From the NCBI RefSeq assembly GCF_000455205.1, contig NZ_AUWQ01000017.1, positions 1 through 64,000 on the forward strand: a stretch of DNA of 64,000 bases, in the 5' to 3' direction. This document shows positions 17,837 to 26,345 of this stretch, piece by piece. Made by a program: the position numbers and the translations under genes. The notes under the pieces are model-generated. The model ran no database searches and was not told the origin of the DNA. It worked only from the letters and a program-made list of their open reading frames with translations. Numbering within the stretch: position 1 is the stretch's first letter; every line of letters begins with the position of its first letter. Source of the DNA: Mycobacterium sp. UM_CSW (lineage in GTDB: Bacteria > Actinomycetota > Actinomycetes > Mycobacteriales > Mycobacteriaceae).

Positions 17837-18644
17837 CTTTTTCTCCATCAGTTTTCGATAACGCCCACCGACCAGTAAACGACGGCTCGCGTCGTTCGGC
17901 GAAGGCGGCATACGCGTCCGCCGCGTCCGCCGTCGCGAAGTTGCCAATTTGTGCGCGCGCCTCGTTGGCCAGCGCGTCGCGCATCGTGCGATCGGCGCCC
18001 TCGTTCAGCAGGGCCTTCGTTTGTGCGAGCGCGAACGGCGGACCGGACGCGAGCCGGTCGGCGAGATCTCGGACGAAGGCGTCGATCTCGGTGGCGGACA
18101 CCACCCAGGTCACCAGGTTGAGGGCCTGCGCCTCGGCCGCATCGATGGTCTCCGCGAGCAGCGCGAGACGCTTGGCCTGCTGCAGCCCAACGAGTTTCGG
18201 CAGCAGCCAGGAACCGCCCAGGTCGATGGAGAGGCCGCGCTTGGAAAAGATCTGGCAGAAGGTGGATTCCGGTGTCGCGACCACCAGATCGCAGCCCAGC
18301 GCCAGGTTCCATCCCGCCCCCACCGCGACGCCGGTCACTTGTGCGACGGTGGGAATCGGGAGCTCGTGCAAGGCCAGGGCCACGTCCGTCAGGCGCTGCA
18401 GCTTGTATTTCGGATGAACGTCATCGGGCACCGAGATGTCGGCGCCCGAGCAGAAGCTGCCGCCGGCACCGGTGATGACCAGCGCACGCACGCCGCGGTC
18501 GCGCCCGGCCTCGTCGAGGGCGTCCCGCAACGCGATCCATAGCGCGGGATCGATCGCGTTCTTGCGACGCGGACGATTGAGGGTCAGGGTCCGCACGCCG
18601 CCGCGGTCATCGACGAGCAGCGCGGGATCGTCGGGCGTGGTCAA
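17829..18644 (-). CDS. Enoyl-CoA hydratase/isomerase family protein
   Basis: 271 residues of crotonase fold. The first oxyanion block is GSFCSGADIS, the second is GVAVGAGWNLALGCDLV, and RGLSIDLGGSWLLP covers the catalytic region. The start is a TTG sharing bases with the upstream TGA, with GAGGAG six bases before it. A glutamate at the usual first catalytic position is not obvious, so hydratase versus isomerase activity is open. Confidence 0.9.
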   Translation of the reverse strand: MTTPDDPALLVDDRGGVRTLTLNRPRRKNAIDPALWIALRDALDEAGRDRGVRALVITGAGGSFCSGADISVPDDVHPKYKLQRLTDVALALHELPIPTVAQVTGVAVGAGWNLALGCDLVVATPESTFCQIFSKRGLSIDLGGSWLLPKLVGLQQAKRLALLAETIDAAEAQALNLVTWVVSATEIDAFVRDLADRLASGPPFALAQTKALLNEGADRTMRDALANEARAQIGNFATADAADAYAAFAERREPSFTGRWALSKTDGEKDA

Positions 18645-19822
18645 TAGCTCCTCGGCAATTTCAGTACGTTCGATCCCAGGAAATTCAAAATCATCTCCTG
18701 GCTGACCGGCGCGATCTTCATCAGCCGAGCCTCACGGAAGTAGCGCGTGATGTGGTACTCCTCCGCGTAACCCATGCCGCCGTGGGTCTGCAACGCCCGG
18801 TCCGCGGCGGTGAAGCCCGCGTCCGCGCACAGGTATTTGGCGGTATTGGCTTCTCGCCCACAGGGTTTGCCGTTGTCGTAGAGCCAGGTCGCCTTGCGCA
18901 GCATCAGCTCGGCCGCGTCGAGGCGGGCCAGCGAATCGGCGAGCGGGAACTGCAGTCCCTGGTTCATGCCGATGGGCCGGCCGAAGACCTCGCGCTCGTT
19001 GCCGTACTTCACCGCCTTGTCCAGCGCCACCCGTCCGATGCCGAGCGCCTCGGCCGCGATCAGCATCCGTTCGGGATTCAGGCCGTCCAGGATGTACTGG
19101 AAACCCTTGCCTTCCTCGCCGATTCGGTCCTCGACGGGCACTTCGAGATTGTCGATGAACAACTCGTTGGAGCTGACGGCGTTGCGGCCCATCTTGCGGA
19201 TGGGGCGGATGTCGACCCGGCTGCGATCGAGATCGGTGATGAACAGCGTCATCCCGTCGGTCTTCTTGGCGACCTCGTCATAGCTTTGCGTCCGGGTCAG
19301 CAGCAGGATCTTGTCGGACTCCATCGCCTTCGAGATCCACACCTTGCGGCCGTTGACGATGTAGCGGTCGCCGTCGCGTTTGGCGAAGGTGGTGATGCGC
19401 GAGGTGTCCAGCCCCGCACCGGGTTCGGTCACGCCGAAGCAGACGTGCACCTCGCCCGTCGCAACCTTGGGCAACGTGCGCGCCTTGAGTTCGTCGGAAC
19501 CGTGCACGACCACCGGTTGCATGCCGAAGATCGACAGGTGGATGGAGCTCGCCGCATTCATGGCGCCGCCGGATTTCGCCACCTCTTCGAGCAGGATGGT
19601 GGCTTCGGTGATCCCCAGACCGTGGCCGCCGTACTCGGTCGGAATCGTCATGCCGAGCCAGCCGCCGTCGGCTATGGCCCGGTAGAACTCGGTCGGAAAC
19701 TCGTGCGCCTGGTCCTTTTCCATCCAGTACTGGTCGTCGAACTTCCGGGCCAGCTCGGCGACCGACCGGCGGATCAGCTCCTGGTCATCGGTCAGCTCGA
19801 AATTCATTCCACCGCCGGACAC
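18641..19822 (-). CDS. Acyl-CoA dehydrogenase
   Basis: 393 residues from a GTG at 19822 with AAGGAG upstream (an ATG at 19807 would shorten it by five residues). Features include the FAD-side block CFGVTEPGAGLDTSRI, the middle-domain block GRKVWISKAM, and the C-terminal LQTHGGMGYAEEYHITRYFRE typical of FadE enzymes. It forms the alpha,beta-double bond of an acyl-CoA using FAD. It is the first gene of the dehydrogenase-hydratase-thiolase unit. A strong hairpin separates it from the amidohydrolase gene upstream. Confidence 0.93.
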   Translation of the reverse strand: MSGGGMNFELTDDQELIRRSVAELARKFDDQYWMEKDQAHEFPTEFYRAIADGGWLGMTIPTEYGGHGLGITEATILLEEVAKSGGAMNAASSIHLSIFGMQPVVVHGSDELKARTLPKVATGEVHVCFGVTEPGAGLDTSRITTFAKRDGDRYIVNGRKVWISKAMESDKILLLTRTQSYDEVAKKTDGMTLFITDLDRSRVDIRPIRKMGRNAVSSNELFIDNLEVPVEDRIGEEGKGFQYILDGLNPERMLIAAEALGIGRVALDKAVKYGNEREVFGRPIGMNQGLQFPLADSLARLDAAELMLRKATWLYDNGKPCGREANTAKYLCADAGFTAADRALQTHGGMGYAEEYHITRYFREARLMKIAPVSQEMILNFLGSNVLKLPRSY

Positions 19823-19841
19823 TTCTGGGTCTCCTTTTCAT

Positions 19842-19903
19842 CGCGAGCAGACGCAAAGTCGCACAATTACGGCCCAGACAATGCGATTTTGCGTCTGCTC
19901 GCG
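19842..19903. terminator. Long stem-loop between amidohydrolase and acyl-CoA dehydrogenase genes
   Basis: Two 22-base arms (19842-19863 and 19882-19903) are complementary except for one position, around an 18-base loop. The first arm begins CGCGAGCAGACGCAAA, which is repeated perfectly inverted in the second. It starts just past the stop of the minus-strand amidohydrolase at 19922. It has no U-tract, so it would be an I-shaped terminator or mRNA processing element. The arm resembles a short intergenic dyad I associate with mycobacterial genomes, which is unverified here. Confidence 0.7.
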
Positions 19904-19921
19904 GGGACCGCGCCTGGCGCC

Positions 19922-21220
19922 TCAGTCCGTGTTGCCGGTAAGGGACTTGGCGTTGGCCGCGAACTCCGCGAAGGACGAGCCGCCTCGGGAGTCCTTGGCG
20001 TGGCCCGCCGCCTTGATGGAGACGTCGTGCCCTTCGGCGGCCTTGCGCAGCGCACCCACGGTCGCCTGTTCGCGCGAGATATGCGTGAACGGGTCGAACG
20101 AGTACCACCGCATCGCGTTCTCGTACGTCATCTTGTTGATTTCGTCGTCGGGAACATTGTTGAGGGACAACACATCCCAGAGTTCCTCGGGCGCGCCCGG
20201 CCACATCGAGTCGCTGTGCGGGTAGTCGGCTTCCCAGCAGATGTTGTCGATGCCGATCATGTTGCGCAGCGCCACGCCGACCTTGTCGCTGATGAAGCAG
20301 GTCAGGAAGTGGTCGCGGAAAACCTCGCTGGGCAGCTTGCCGCCGAAGTTCTGGTGGGTCCAGGCGGAGTGCATCTCATAGGTCCGGTCCGCACGCTCCA
20401 GGAAGTAGGGGATCCAGCCGGTTCCGCCCTCGGACAGCGCGATCTTCAGGTCCGGGTATTCCTTGATGGGCCGCGACCACAACAGGTCGGCGGCGGCCTG
20501 CACGATGTTCATCGGCTGCAGCGTGATCATCACGTCCATCGGCGCATCCGGCGCAGTGATGGCCAACCGGCCGGACGACCCGATGTGCACGTTCATCACG
20601 GTGTCGGTGTCCACCAACGCTTTCCACAGCGGGTTCCAGTACTCGTCGTGGAAGCTGGGATAGCCCATCGCGGCCGGGTTCTCGGTGAAGGTCAGCGCGT
20701 GCACGCCTTTCTTCGACACCCGGCGCACCTCGGCGGCGCACGCCTCGGCATCCCAGATCACGGGGATCGCCATCGGGATGAACCGGGCCGGGTAGGCGCC
20801 GCACCACTCGTCGATGTGCCAGTCGTTGTAGGCCTGCACCAAAGCGATCGAGAAGTCGTGATCCTCGGTGACGAACAGGCGCCCCGCGAAGCCCGGGAAG
20901 GACGGGAAGCAGATCGATGCCAGGATGCCGCCGGCGTTCATGTCCTTGACGCGCTCGTCGACGTTGTAACAACCCGGCCGGATCTCGTCGAGCCCCGTCG
21001 GCTCGATGCCGTACTCCTCCTTCGGCCGGCCGGCGACCGCGTTGAGCGCCACGTTGGGGATGACCGTGTCGCGGAACTTCCACATGTCCGAGCCGTCGGG
21101 GTTGTGGACCAACCGGGGCGCGTCGTCGATGTACTTCTTCGCCAGGTGATTCTTGAACATGTCCGGCGGCTCGACGGTGTGGTCGTCAACGCTGATCAGG
21201 ATCATGTCTTCTTTGTTCAT
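19922..21220 (-). CDS. Amidohydrolase-2 family metal-dependent hydrolase/decarboxylase
   Basis: 432 residues from the ATG at 21220 (GGAGAGG upstream). It begins with ILISVDDHTVEPPDMF, the D-x-H type first metal motif of this family, and ends with WEADYPHSDSMWPG, which carries the late metal-ligand Asp. The family includes aromatic-acid decarboxylases and meta-cleavage product hydrolases related to ACMSD; mycobacteria carry many copies. The reaction is probably decarboxylation or C-C/C-O cleavage of an oxidised ring product. A second, distinct member is at 36617-37789. Confidence 0.88.
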   Translation of the reverse strand: MNKEDMILISVDDHTVEPPDMFKNHLAKKYIDDAPRLVHNPDGSDMWKFRDTVIPNVALNAVAGRPKEEYGIEPTGLDEIRPGCYNVDERVKDMNAGGILASICFPSFPGFAGRLFVTEDHDFSIALVQAYNDWHIDEWCGAYPARFIPMAIPVIWDAEACAAEVRRVSKKGVHALTFTENPAAMGYPSFHDEYWNPLWKALVDTDTVMNVHIGSSGRLAITAPDAPMDVMITLQPMNIVQAAADLLWSRPIKEYPDLKIALSEGGTGWIPYFLERADRTYEMHSAWTHQNFGGKLPSEVFRDHFLTCFISDKVGVALRNMIGIDNICWEADYPHSDSMWPGAPEELWDVLSLNNVPDDEINKMTYENAMRWYSFDPFTHISREQATVGALRKAAEGHDVSIKAAGHAKDSRGGSSFAEFAANAKSLTGNTD

Positions 21221-21328
21221 GGCCAGTCCTCTCCAAGTCTGATCCAGCTGAGCGATTCGGACGCGCCGCTCCCGCACAGCATCGGCGAATGATCGCCCGG
21301 CGCCAAGATCACTATTTTGAAAACTATC

Positions 21329-21345
21329 TTCTCGCGAAGCGAGAA
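21329..21345. promoter_or_regulatory. Short palindrome in the divergent 21.2-21.5 kb promoter region
   Basis: TTCTCGC-GAA-GCGAGAA has perfect 7-bp arms. It lies 109 bp upstream of the amidohydrolase start at 21220. The half-site order is opposite to the GAGAATnnnATTCTC family, so it may be a different operator or a 5' UTR hairpin. Confidence 0.35.
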
Positions 21346-21441
21346 TCAACATCCAGCAACCTTCGCGGGCCCGGCCAGCGCGGATCCCGGCCGTCGGCAT
21401 TGACCAACCGACCGAATCATGCAACTCTATTGGTTAGAAAT

Positions 21442-21456
21442 GAGAATATGATTCTC
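21442..21456. promoter_or_regulatory. Perfect GAGAATnnnATTCTC operator
   Basis: GAGAATATGATTCTC has perfect 6-bp arms and a 3-bp spacer. It lies 46 bp upstream of the ATG at 21502 that heads the Rieske/acyl-CoA dehydrogenase operon. The same palindrome recurs at 28713. Confidence 0.75.
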
Positions 21457-21501
21457 CTGGATCGAGAGTTACCCGCGAGAACGCCGAGAGGAGACGCGCG
21501 C

Positions 21502-22035
21502 ATGCGCCTGCCGCCGCTGCCCGCGGACCAGTGGGACGAGGCTGTCGAGCAGTCGCTTTCCGGCATGCTTCCCCCGGAACGGCGAAACCCCCGGGACGCC
21601 GGCACGCTCATGTCGACGCTGGCGCGCCACCCGAAGCTGGCCCGGGCGTATCTGCGGTTCGGCGGGTACTTGCTGCTCGATTCCTCCCTACCCGCGCGCA
21701 TCCGCGAGCAAGCCATCCTGCGCGTCGCCCATCGATGCGACTGCGCCTACGAGTGGTCCCACCACGTGGACATCGCAAAGAAGGTCGGACTGTCCGAAGC
21801 GGAGATCGCCGCCGCCAAGACCGGCGAGACGGACGACGAGTTCGATCGCGCCGTCTTCGCCGCCGTCGACGAACTCGACGAGAAGTCAAACGTCTCGGAC
21901 CAGACGTGGGCCAGCCTCAGCGAGCGGCTCGACGAACGTCAGCGCATGGACTTTGTCTTCACCGTCGGCGGTTACATCGCGCTCGCGATGGCCATCAACA
22001 CTTTTGGCGTCCAGCTCGAGAACGAGAAAGGTTAG
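21502..22035 (+). CDS. Carboxymuconolactone decarboxylase/AhpD-fold protein
   Basis: 177 residues from the ATG at 21502, which has GAGGAG upstream; the in-frame ATG at 21448 overlaps the operator and is less likely. It is an all-helical CMD/AhpD fold with the motif AHRCDCAYEWSHHVDIAKKVG, whose C-x-C and H resemble the AhpD redox site (CxxC is typical; here C-D-C). It could be a lactone decarboxylase-like enzyme or a peroxidase-like antioxidant. It is the first gene of a seven-gene operon. Confidence 0.85.
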   Translation: MRLPPLPADQWDEAVEQSLSGMLPPERRNPRDAGTLMSTLARHPKLARAYLRFGGYLLLDSSLPARIREQAILRVAHRCDCAYEWSHHVDIAKKVGLSEAEIAAAKTGETDDEFDRAVFAAVDELDEKSNVSDQTWASLSERLDERQRMDFVFTVGGYIALAMAINTFGVQLENEKG

Positions 22036-22039
22036 AGCC

Positions 22040-23317
22040 TTGCCCCACTTCCCGAAACCAGCTGCCGGAAGCTGGACAGAAAACTACCCGGAGCTCGGCA
22101 CCGCGCCGGTCGATTACACCGATTCCATCGACCCGGCGTTCTTCGAGGCCGAACGTGACGCGGTCTTCAAGAGGACCTGGCTCAACGTCGGCCGTGTGGA
22201 GCGGCTGCCGCGCACCGGCAGCTACTTCACCAAGGAGCTGCCCTCGGCGGGCAAGGGCACGTCGGTGATTATCGTCAAGACCAAGGAAGGAGCCGTCAAG
22301 GCGTTCCACAACGTCTGCCGGCACCGCGGAAACAAGCTGGTGTGGAACGACTTTCCGCACGAGGAGACCTCGGGCACGTGCCGGCAGTTCACCTGCAAAT
22401 ACCACGCCTGGCGCTACAGCCTGGACGGCGACCTGACCTTCGTCCAACAGGAAGACGAGTTCTTCGGCCTCGACAAGAGCCAATACGGCCTGGCGCCCGT
22501 CCGGTGCGAGGTGTGGGAAGGCTTCATCTTCATCAACTTCGACGACAACGCCGCGCCGCTCACGGACTACCTCGGGCCGCTGGCCAAGAGCATCGAGGGC
22601 TACCCCTTCGGCGAGATGACCGAGACCTACTCGTACCGGGCCGAGGTCGGCAGCAACTGGAAGCTGTTCATCGACGCGTTCGTCGAGTTCTACCACGCGC
22701 CGATCCTGCACCAGGGGCAGTACACCAAGGAAGAAGCCGCCAAGATCCAGAAGTACGGCTACGAGGCGCTGCACTACGAGTTGGCCGGCCCGCACAACCT
22801 GCAATCGACCTGGGGTGGTCAGGCGCCGCCGCCGGACATGTCGATGGTCAAGCCGATGGACCAGGTATTGCGCAGCGGTTTGTTCGGCCCCTGGGACAAG
22901 CCGGAGATCATCGAGAACCTCGAGCTGCCACCGGGTGTCAACGTGAAGCGAGTGCCGCAGTGGGGCATCGACTCGTGGCTCTTCTACCCGAACTTCATGC
23001 TGCTGATCTGGGAGCCGGGCTGGTTTTTGACCTACCACTATTGGCCGACCGCCGTCGACAAGCACACCTTCGAGTGCACGTTGTATTTCGTCCCGCCGCG
23101 CAACGCGCGGGAACGCCTCGCCCAGGAGCTGGCCGCCGTAACCTTCAAGGAGTACGCGCTGCAGGACGCCAACACCCTGGAGGCGACCCAGACCATGATC
23201 GGCACCCGGGCCGTCAAAGAATTCCTGCTGTGCGACCAGGAGGTCCTGATCCGTCATCTGCACAAGACGACCGGCGACTTTGTAAAGGAGTACCAGCGCA
23301 ATGGCGCTACCGTCTGA
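22040..23317 (+). CDS. Rieske non-heme iron ring-hydroxylating oxygenase, alpha subunit
   Basis: 425 residues from a TTG at 22040, four bases after the preceding stop, with AAAGG before it. The Rieske cluster ligands are C93-x-H95 and C119-x2-H122. The mononuclear iron site lies in DAFVEFYHAPILH (His219, His224). The fold and length fit large oxygenase subunits. No small subunit, ferredoxin or reductase gene is adjacent, so it may be an alpha-only (KshA-like) enzyme using reductases encoded elsewhere. It probably hydroxylates a ring compound. Confidence 0.92.
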   Translation: MPHFPKPAAGSWTENYPELGTAPVDYTDSIDPAFFEAERDAVFKRTWLNVGRVERLPRTGSYFTKELPSAGKGTSVIIVKTKEGAVKAFHNVCRHRGNKLVWNDFPHEETSGTCRQFTCKYHAWRYSLDGDLTFVQQEDEFFGLDKSQYGLAPVRCEVWEGFIFINFDDNAAPLTDYLGPLAKSIEGYPFGEMTETYSYRAEVGSNWKLFIDAFVEFYHAPILHQGQYTKEEAAKIQKYGYEALHYELAGPHNLQSTWGGQAPPPDMSMVKPMDQVLRSGLFGPWDKPEIIENLELPPGVNVKRVPQWGIDSWLFYPNFMLLIWEPGWFLTYHYWPTAVDKHTFECTLYFVPPRNARERLAQELAAVTFKEYALQDANTLEATQTMIGTRAVKEFLLCDQEVLIRHLHKTTGDFVKEYQRNGATV

Positions 23318-23624
23318 ATTTGCCGACCTGGTGCCCTATTTGGACTGGGATCTGGCCACCGAGCCGGAACGCTACGCCAAGCGGCTGGCCTCGACGATGC
23401 CCGAGATGCAGGCGTTCTACGATGTCGCCTTCCCGCGCCTCAACGACGCCATCGCCTACTGCGACAAATTTCCACTGGACGATCTGCCCGACGACGCAAA
23501 AAGTCTCATGCACATCATGCAATCGCTCGTGATGGTGTCGTTTCCGATCGAGGCATGGAAGCAGCCGCGGGTGCCCGACAGCGGCGCGGCCTGGGTGGAG
23601 TGCATCCGGGAACCGGTGATCTAA
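23301..23624 (+). CDS. Small protein of unknown function coupled to Rieske oxygenase
   Basis: 107 residues beginning MALPSEFADLVPYLDWDLATE, overlapping the oxygenase 3' end by 17 bp. It is soluble, acidic and mostly helical, with one Cys in the middle (AIAYCDKF) and one near the C-terminus (VECIREPVI). I do not recognise the family. The coupled position suggests an oxygenase accessory or substrate-binding partner. Confidence 0.8.
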   Translation: MALPSEFADLVPYLDWDLATEPERYAKRLASTMPEMQAFYDVAFPRLNDAIAYCDKFPLDDLPDDAKSLMHIMQSLVMVSFPIEAWKQPRVPDSGAAWVECIREPVI

Positions 23625-23627
23625 CCG

Positions 23628-24842
23628 GTGTTGACGCTCAAGGCCGCCGGGCTGCTTGACGTCGACGCCGGCGAAATCGTCTCCCCCGGCGTCGTCCGGA
23701 TCGAGGGCGACCGGATCGCGAGGGTGGGCGGTGAACCCGAGGGTGAGCTCATCGACCTCGGCGACCGGATCCTGCTGCCCGGGCTGATGGACATGGAGGT
23801 CAACCTCTTGATGGGCGGGCGCGGGGAGAAACCCGGCCTGTCCCAAGTTCAGGACGACCCGCCGACCCGGGTGCTGCGCGCGGTCGGCAACGCCCGCCGC
23901 ACGTTGCGCGCCGGCTTCACCACGGTGCGAAACCTCGGGTTGTTCGTCAAGACCGGCGGTTACCTGCTCGACGTCGCGCTTGGCAAGGCCATCGATGCGG
24001 GCTGGATCGAGGGGCCGAGGGTGGTGCCGGCCGGCCACGCCATCACCCCGACCGGCGGTCACCTGGATCCGACGATGTTCGCCGCCTTCGCCCCCCACGT
24101 GCTCGATCTGACCGTCGAAGAGGGCATCGCCAACGGGATCGACGAAATCCGTCGGGCGGTGCGCTACCAGATCAAACACGGCGCCGAGCTGATCAAGGTC
24201 TGTTGCTCGGGCGGAGTGATGTCGCTGACGGGACCGCCTGGCGCTCAACATTATTCGGACGAGGAACTCTGCGCGATCGTCGACGAGGCACACCGGCGCG
24301 GGCTGCGCGTCGCCGCGCACACGCACGGGGCAGACGCGGTCAAGCATGCCGTCGCGGCCGGCATCGACTGCATCGAGCACGGCTTCCTGATCGACGACGA
24401 GGCGATCGCGACCATGGTCGAGCACGGCACGTTCCTGGTTTCCACCCGGCGCCTGGCGGAGGGCATGGACGTCTCGCACGCCCCGCCCGAGCTGCAGGCC
24501 AAGGCCGCGGAGATGTTCCCGAGGTCACGCACCTCGATCCTGGCCGCCCACCAGGCCGGTGTGAAGATCGCCGTCGGCACCGACGCCCCCGCGATACCGC
24601 ACGGCAAGAACGCCGATGAGCTTGTCACCCTTGTGGAATGGGGCCTGCCGCCGCTGGCGGTGCTGCGCGCGGCCACGGTGACCGCGGCCGAGCTGATCAA
24701 CTCGACCGACCGGGGCCGGCTGGTGCGGGGCCAGCTCGCCGATATCATCGCGGTACCCGGAAACCCGTTGGAAGACATCACCGTTACCCAGCACGTCAGC
24801 TTCGTCATGAAAGGCGGCAAGGTCTATGCCAACCAGAACTGA
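23628..24842 (+). CDS. Amidohydrolase-1 family protein lacking the HxH metal motif
   Basis: 404 residues from a GTG at 23628. It is a TIM-barrel amidohydrolase of the imidazolonepropionase/prolidase-like group: LPGLMDM at the start of the barrel, ELIKVCCSGG (carboxylated-Lys position), AAHTHGADA, IEHGFL and AVGTDAPA. The first-strand metal motif, normally HxH after DM, reads E57-V58-N59 here, so two alpha-metal ligands are changed. It may bind one metal, use a different ligand set, or have another chemistry. It is flanked by Rieske and SnoaL-like genes with overlaps. Confidence 0.85.
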   Translation: MLTLKAAGLLDVDAGEIVSPGVVRIEGDRIARVGGEPEGELIDLGDRILLPGLMDMEVNLLMGGRGEKPGLSQVQDDPPTRVLRAVGNARRTLRAGFTTVRNLGLFVKTGGYLLDVALGKAIDAGWIEGPRVVPAGHAITPTGGHLDPTMFAAFAPHVLDLTVEEGIANGIDEIRRAVRYQIKHGAELIKVCCSGGVMSLTGPPGAQHYSDEELCAIVDEAHRRGLRVAAHTHGADAVKHAVAAGIDCIEHGFLIDDEAIATMVEHGTFLVSTRRLAEGMDVSHAPPELQAKAAEMFPRSRTSILAAHQAGVKIAVGTDAPAIPHGKNADELVTLVEWGLPPLAVLRAATVTAAELINSTDRGRLVRGQLADIIAVPGNPLEDITVTQHVSFVMKGGKVYANQN

Positions 24843-25248
24843 CGATCTGGTCGAGATTCAGCAGCTGCTCGCCCGCTACGCGGTGACCATCACCCAGGGC
24901 GACATCGAGGGACTGATCGGCGTCTTCACCCCGGACGGAACCTATAGCGCGTTCGGCGACACCTATCGGCTGGACAGGTTCCCCGAGCTGGTCGCCGCGG
25001 CGCCAAAGGGCTTGTTTCTCACCGGAACCGCCCTGGTCGACGACATCGACGGCGATTCGGCCAGCGGCACGCAGCCGCTGTGTTTCATCGAGCACGCCAC
25101 CCATGACATGAGGATCGGCTACTACCGCGACACCTACGCCCGCACCGCCGACGGGTGGCGGCTGAAGACAAGGGCGATGACCTTCATCCGACGCAGCGGC
25201 GTCCACGACTCCGGGCGCCCACACGCCGTCGGCCGTCCGCAGCCGTGA
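24826..25248 (+). CDS. SnoaL-like (NTF2-fold) protein
   Basis: 140 residues starting MPTRTDDLVEIQQLLARYA, overlapping the previous gene by 17 bp. The QLLARYA helix, GVFTPDGTY and YYRDTYARTADGWRL are typical of stand-alone SnoaL-like proteins, which include ring isomerases, hydratases and lyases. The likely role is handling a reactive intermediate between the oxygenase and acyl-CoA steps. The C-terminal RPHAVGRPQP tail is probably disordered. Confidence 0.85.
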   Translation: MPTRTDDLVEIQQLLARYAVTITQGDIEGLIGVFTPDGTYSAFGDTYRLDRFPELVAAAPKGLFLTGTALVDDIDGDSASGTQPLCFIEHATHDMRIGYYRDTYARTADGWRLKTRAMTFIRRSGVHDSGRPHAVGRPQP

Positions 25249-26342
25249 ATGTCGAGGAGTTCCGGGCGGGCCTGTGCGCGTGGCTCGACGACAATGATCT
25301 GACCCCGGGACCCGATCACTCGCTGCGGGGCCATATGCAGCAATTCGCCCGCGTCAGCCGTGCGTTGTACGACGCCGATTGGATGCGCTACGGCTGGCCC
25401 GTCGAGGTCGGCGGCCTGGGTGGGCCCGCGGTGCTGCGCGCGATCGTCGGCGAGGAAGTGGTGGGCCGGCGGCTGGCCGAGCCCGGCCCGTACTCGATGC
25501 TCGAAGTGCTCGCTCCCACGATGATCGATTACGCGCCCGCCGAACTCGCCGCCGAAATGGTGCCGCGACTGCTCAGCGGCCGCGAGCATTGGTGCCAAGG
25601 CTTTTCCGAGCCCGGGTCCGGCAGCGACTTGGCGTCGCTGTCCACCCGCGCCACCCCGGACGGCGACAACTGGATCGTCAACGGCCAGAAGGTCTGGACC
25701 AGCTTCGCGCAGTTCTCCACCCGCTGCGTCCTGCTCACCCGCACCGCGCCGGTGCAGCCCTCTCATGACGGAATCACGGCGTTCTTCGTCGACCTGGACA
25801 CCCCGGGCATCACCATCCGGCCGCTTCGCACGATGCACGGGGTCGACGAGTTCTGCGAGGTCTACTACGACGACGTGGTGATCCCGTCAAGCCGCATGCT
25901 CGGCCGACCCGGAGACGGCTGGCGACTCGCGATGGACCTGCTGCCCTATGAACGCTCCGCCTGCTTCTGGCAGCGGATCGCCTACCTCTACTCGCGCTTC
26001 GACGAGCTCATTGCCGAAGCGCGGGAACCCGACGAATCCGCTTTGGGCTCGGCCTATCTCGCGCTGCACACGCTGCGCTGCCGATCCCGCGACACCCAGC
26101 ACCGATTGCGCGACGGCGCGCGACTGGGACCGGACACCTCCATCGACAAAGTGCTACTGGCCACCGCCGAGCAACGGCTCTACGACACCGTCCGTGACCT
26201 GTTGCCAGGGACGCTGGAGCTCGATGACACGCCGTGGCGCTCGGAGTACCTGTACTCGCGAGCGGCCACCATCTATGGCGGAACCGCCGAGATCCAGCGC
26301 AACATCATCGCCCGCCGGCTGCTCGACCTCGGGAAGGAGTGA
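25245..26342 (+). CDS. Acyl-CoA dehydrogenase, probable alpha partner
   Basis: 365 residues from a GTG at 25245 that overlaps the SnoaL stop (GTGA). It has the FAD/substrate block CQGFSEPGSGSDLASL, the middle domain NGQKVWTSFA, and the C-terminal IYGGTAEIQRNIIARRLL. It is directly followed by a shorter acyl-CoA dehydrogenase-like gene. Adjacent full-length and short FadE genes usually encode alpha2beta2 enzymes acting on steroid or other bulky acyl-CoAs. Confidence 0.9.
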   Translation: MNVEEFRAGLCAWLDDNDLTPGPDHSLRGHMQQFARVSRALYDADWMRYGWPVEVGGLGGPAVLRAIVGEEVVGRRLAEPGPYSMLEVLAPTMIDYAPAELAAEMVPRLLSGREHWCQGFSEPGSGSDLASLSTRATPDGDNWIVNGQKVWTSFAQFSTRCVLLTRTAPVQPSHDGITAFFVDLDTPGITIRPLRTMHGVDEFCEVYYDDVVIPSSRMLGRPGDGWRLAMDLLPYERSACFWQRIAYLYSRFDELIAEAREPDESALGSAYLALHTLRCRSRDTQHRLRDGARLGPDTSIDKVLLATAEQRLYDTVRDLLPGTLELDDTPWRSEYLYSRAATIYGGTAEIQRNIIARRLLDLGKE

Positions 26343-26345
26343 ATC

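Noticed and set aside
18752-21292. Long plus-strand open frame of about 846 codons opposite the acyl-CoA dehydrogenase and amidohydrolase genes
   Set aside because: Composition is a GC-rich antisense shadow with no domain; both minus-strand genes are clear family members with ribosome binding sites.
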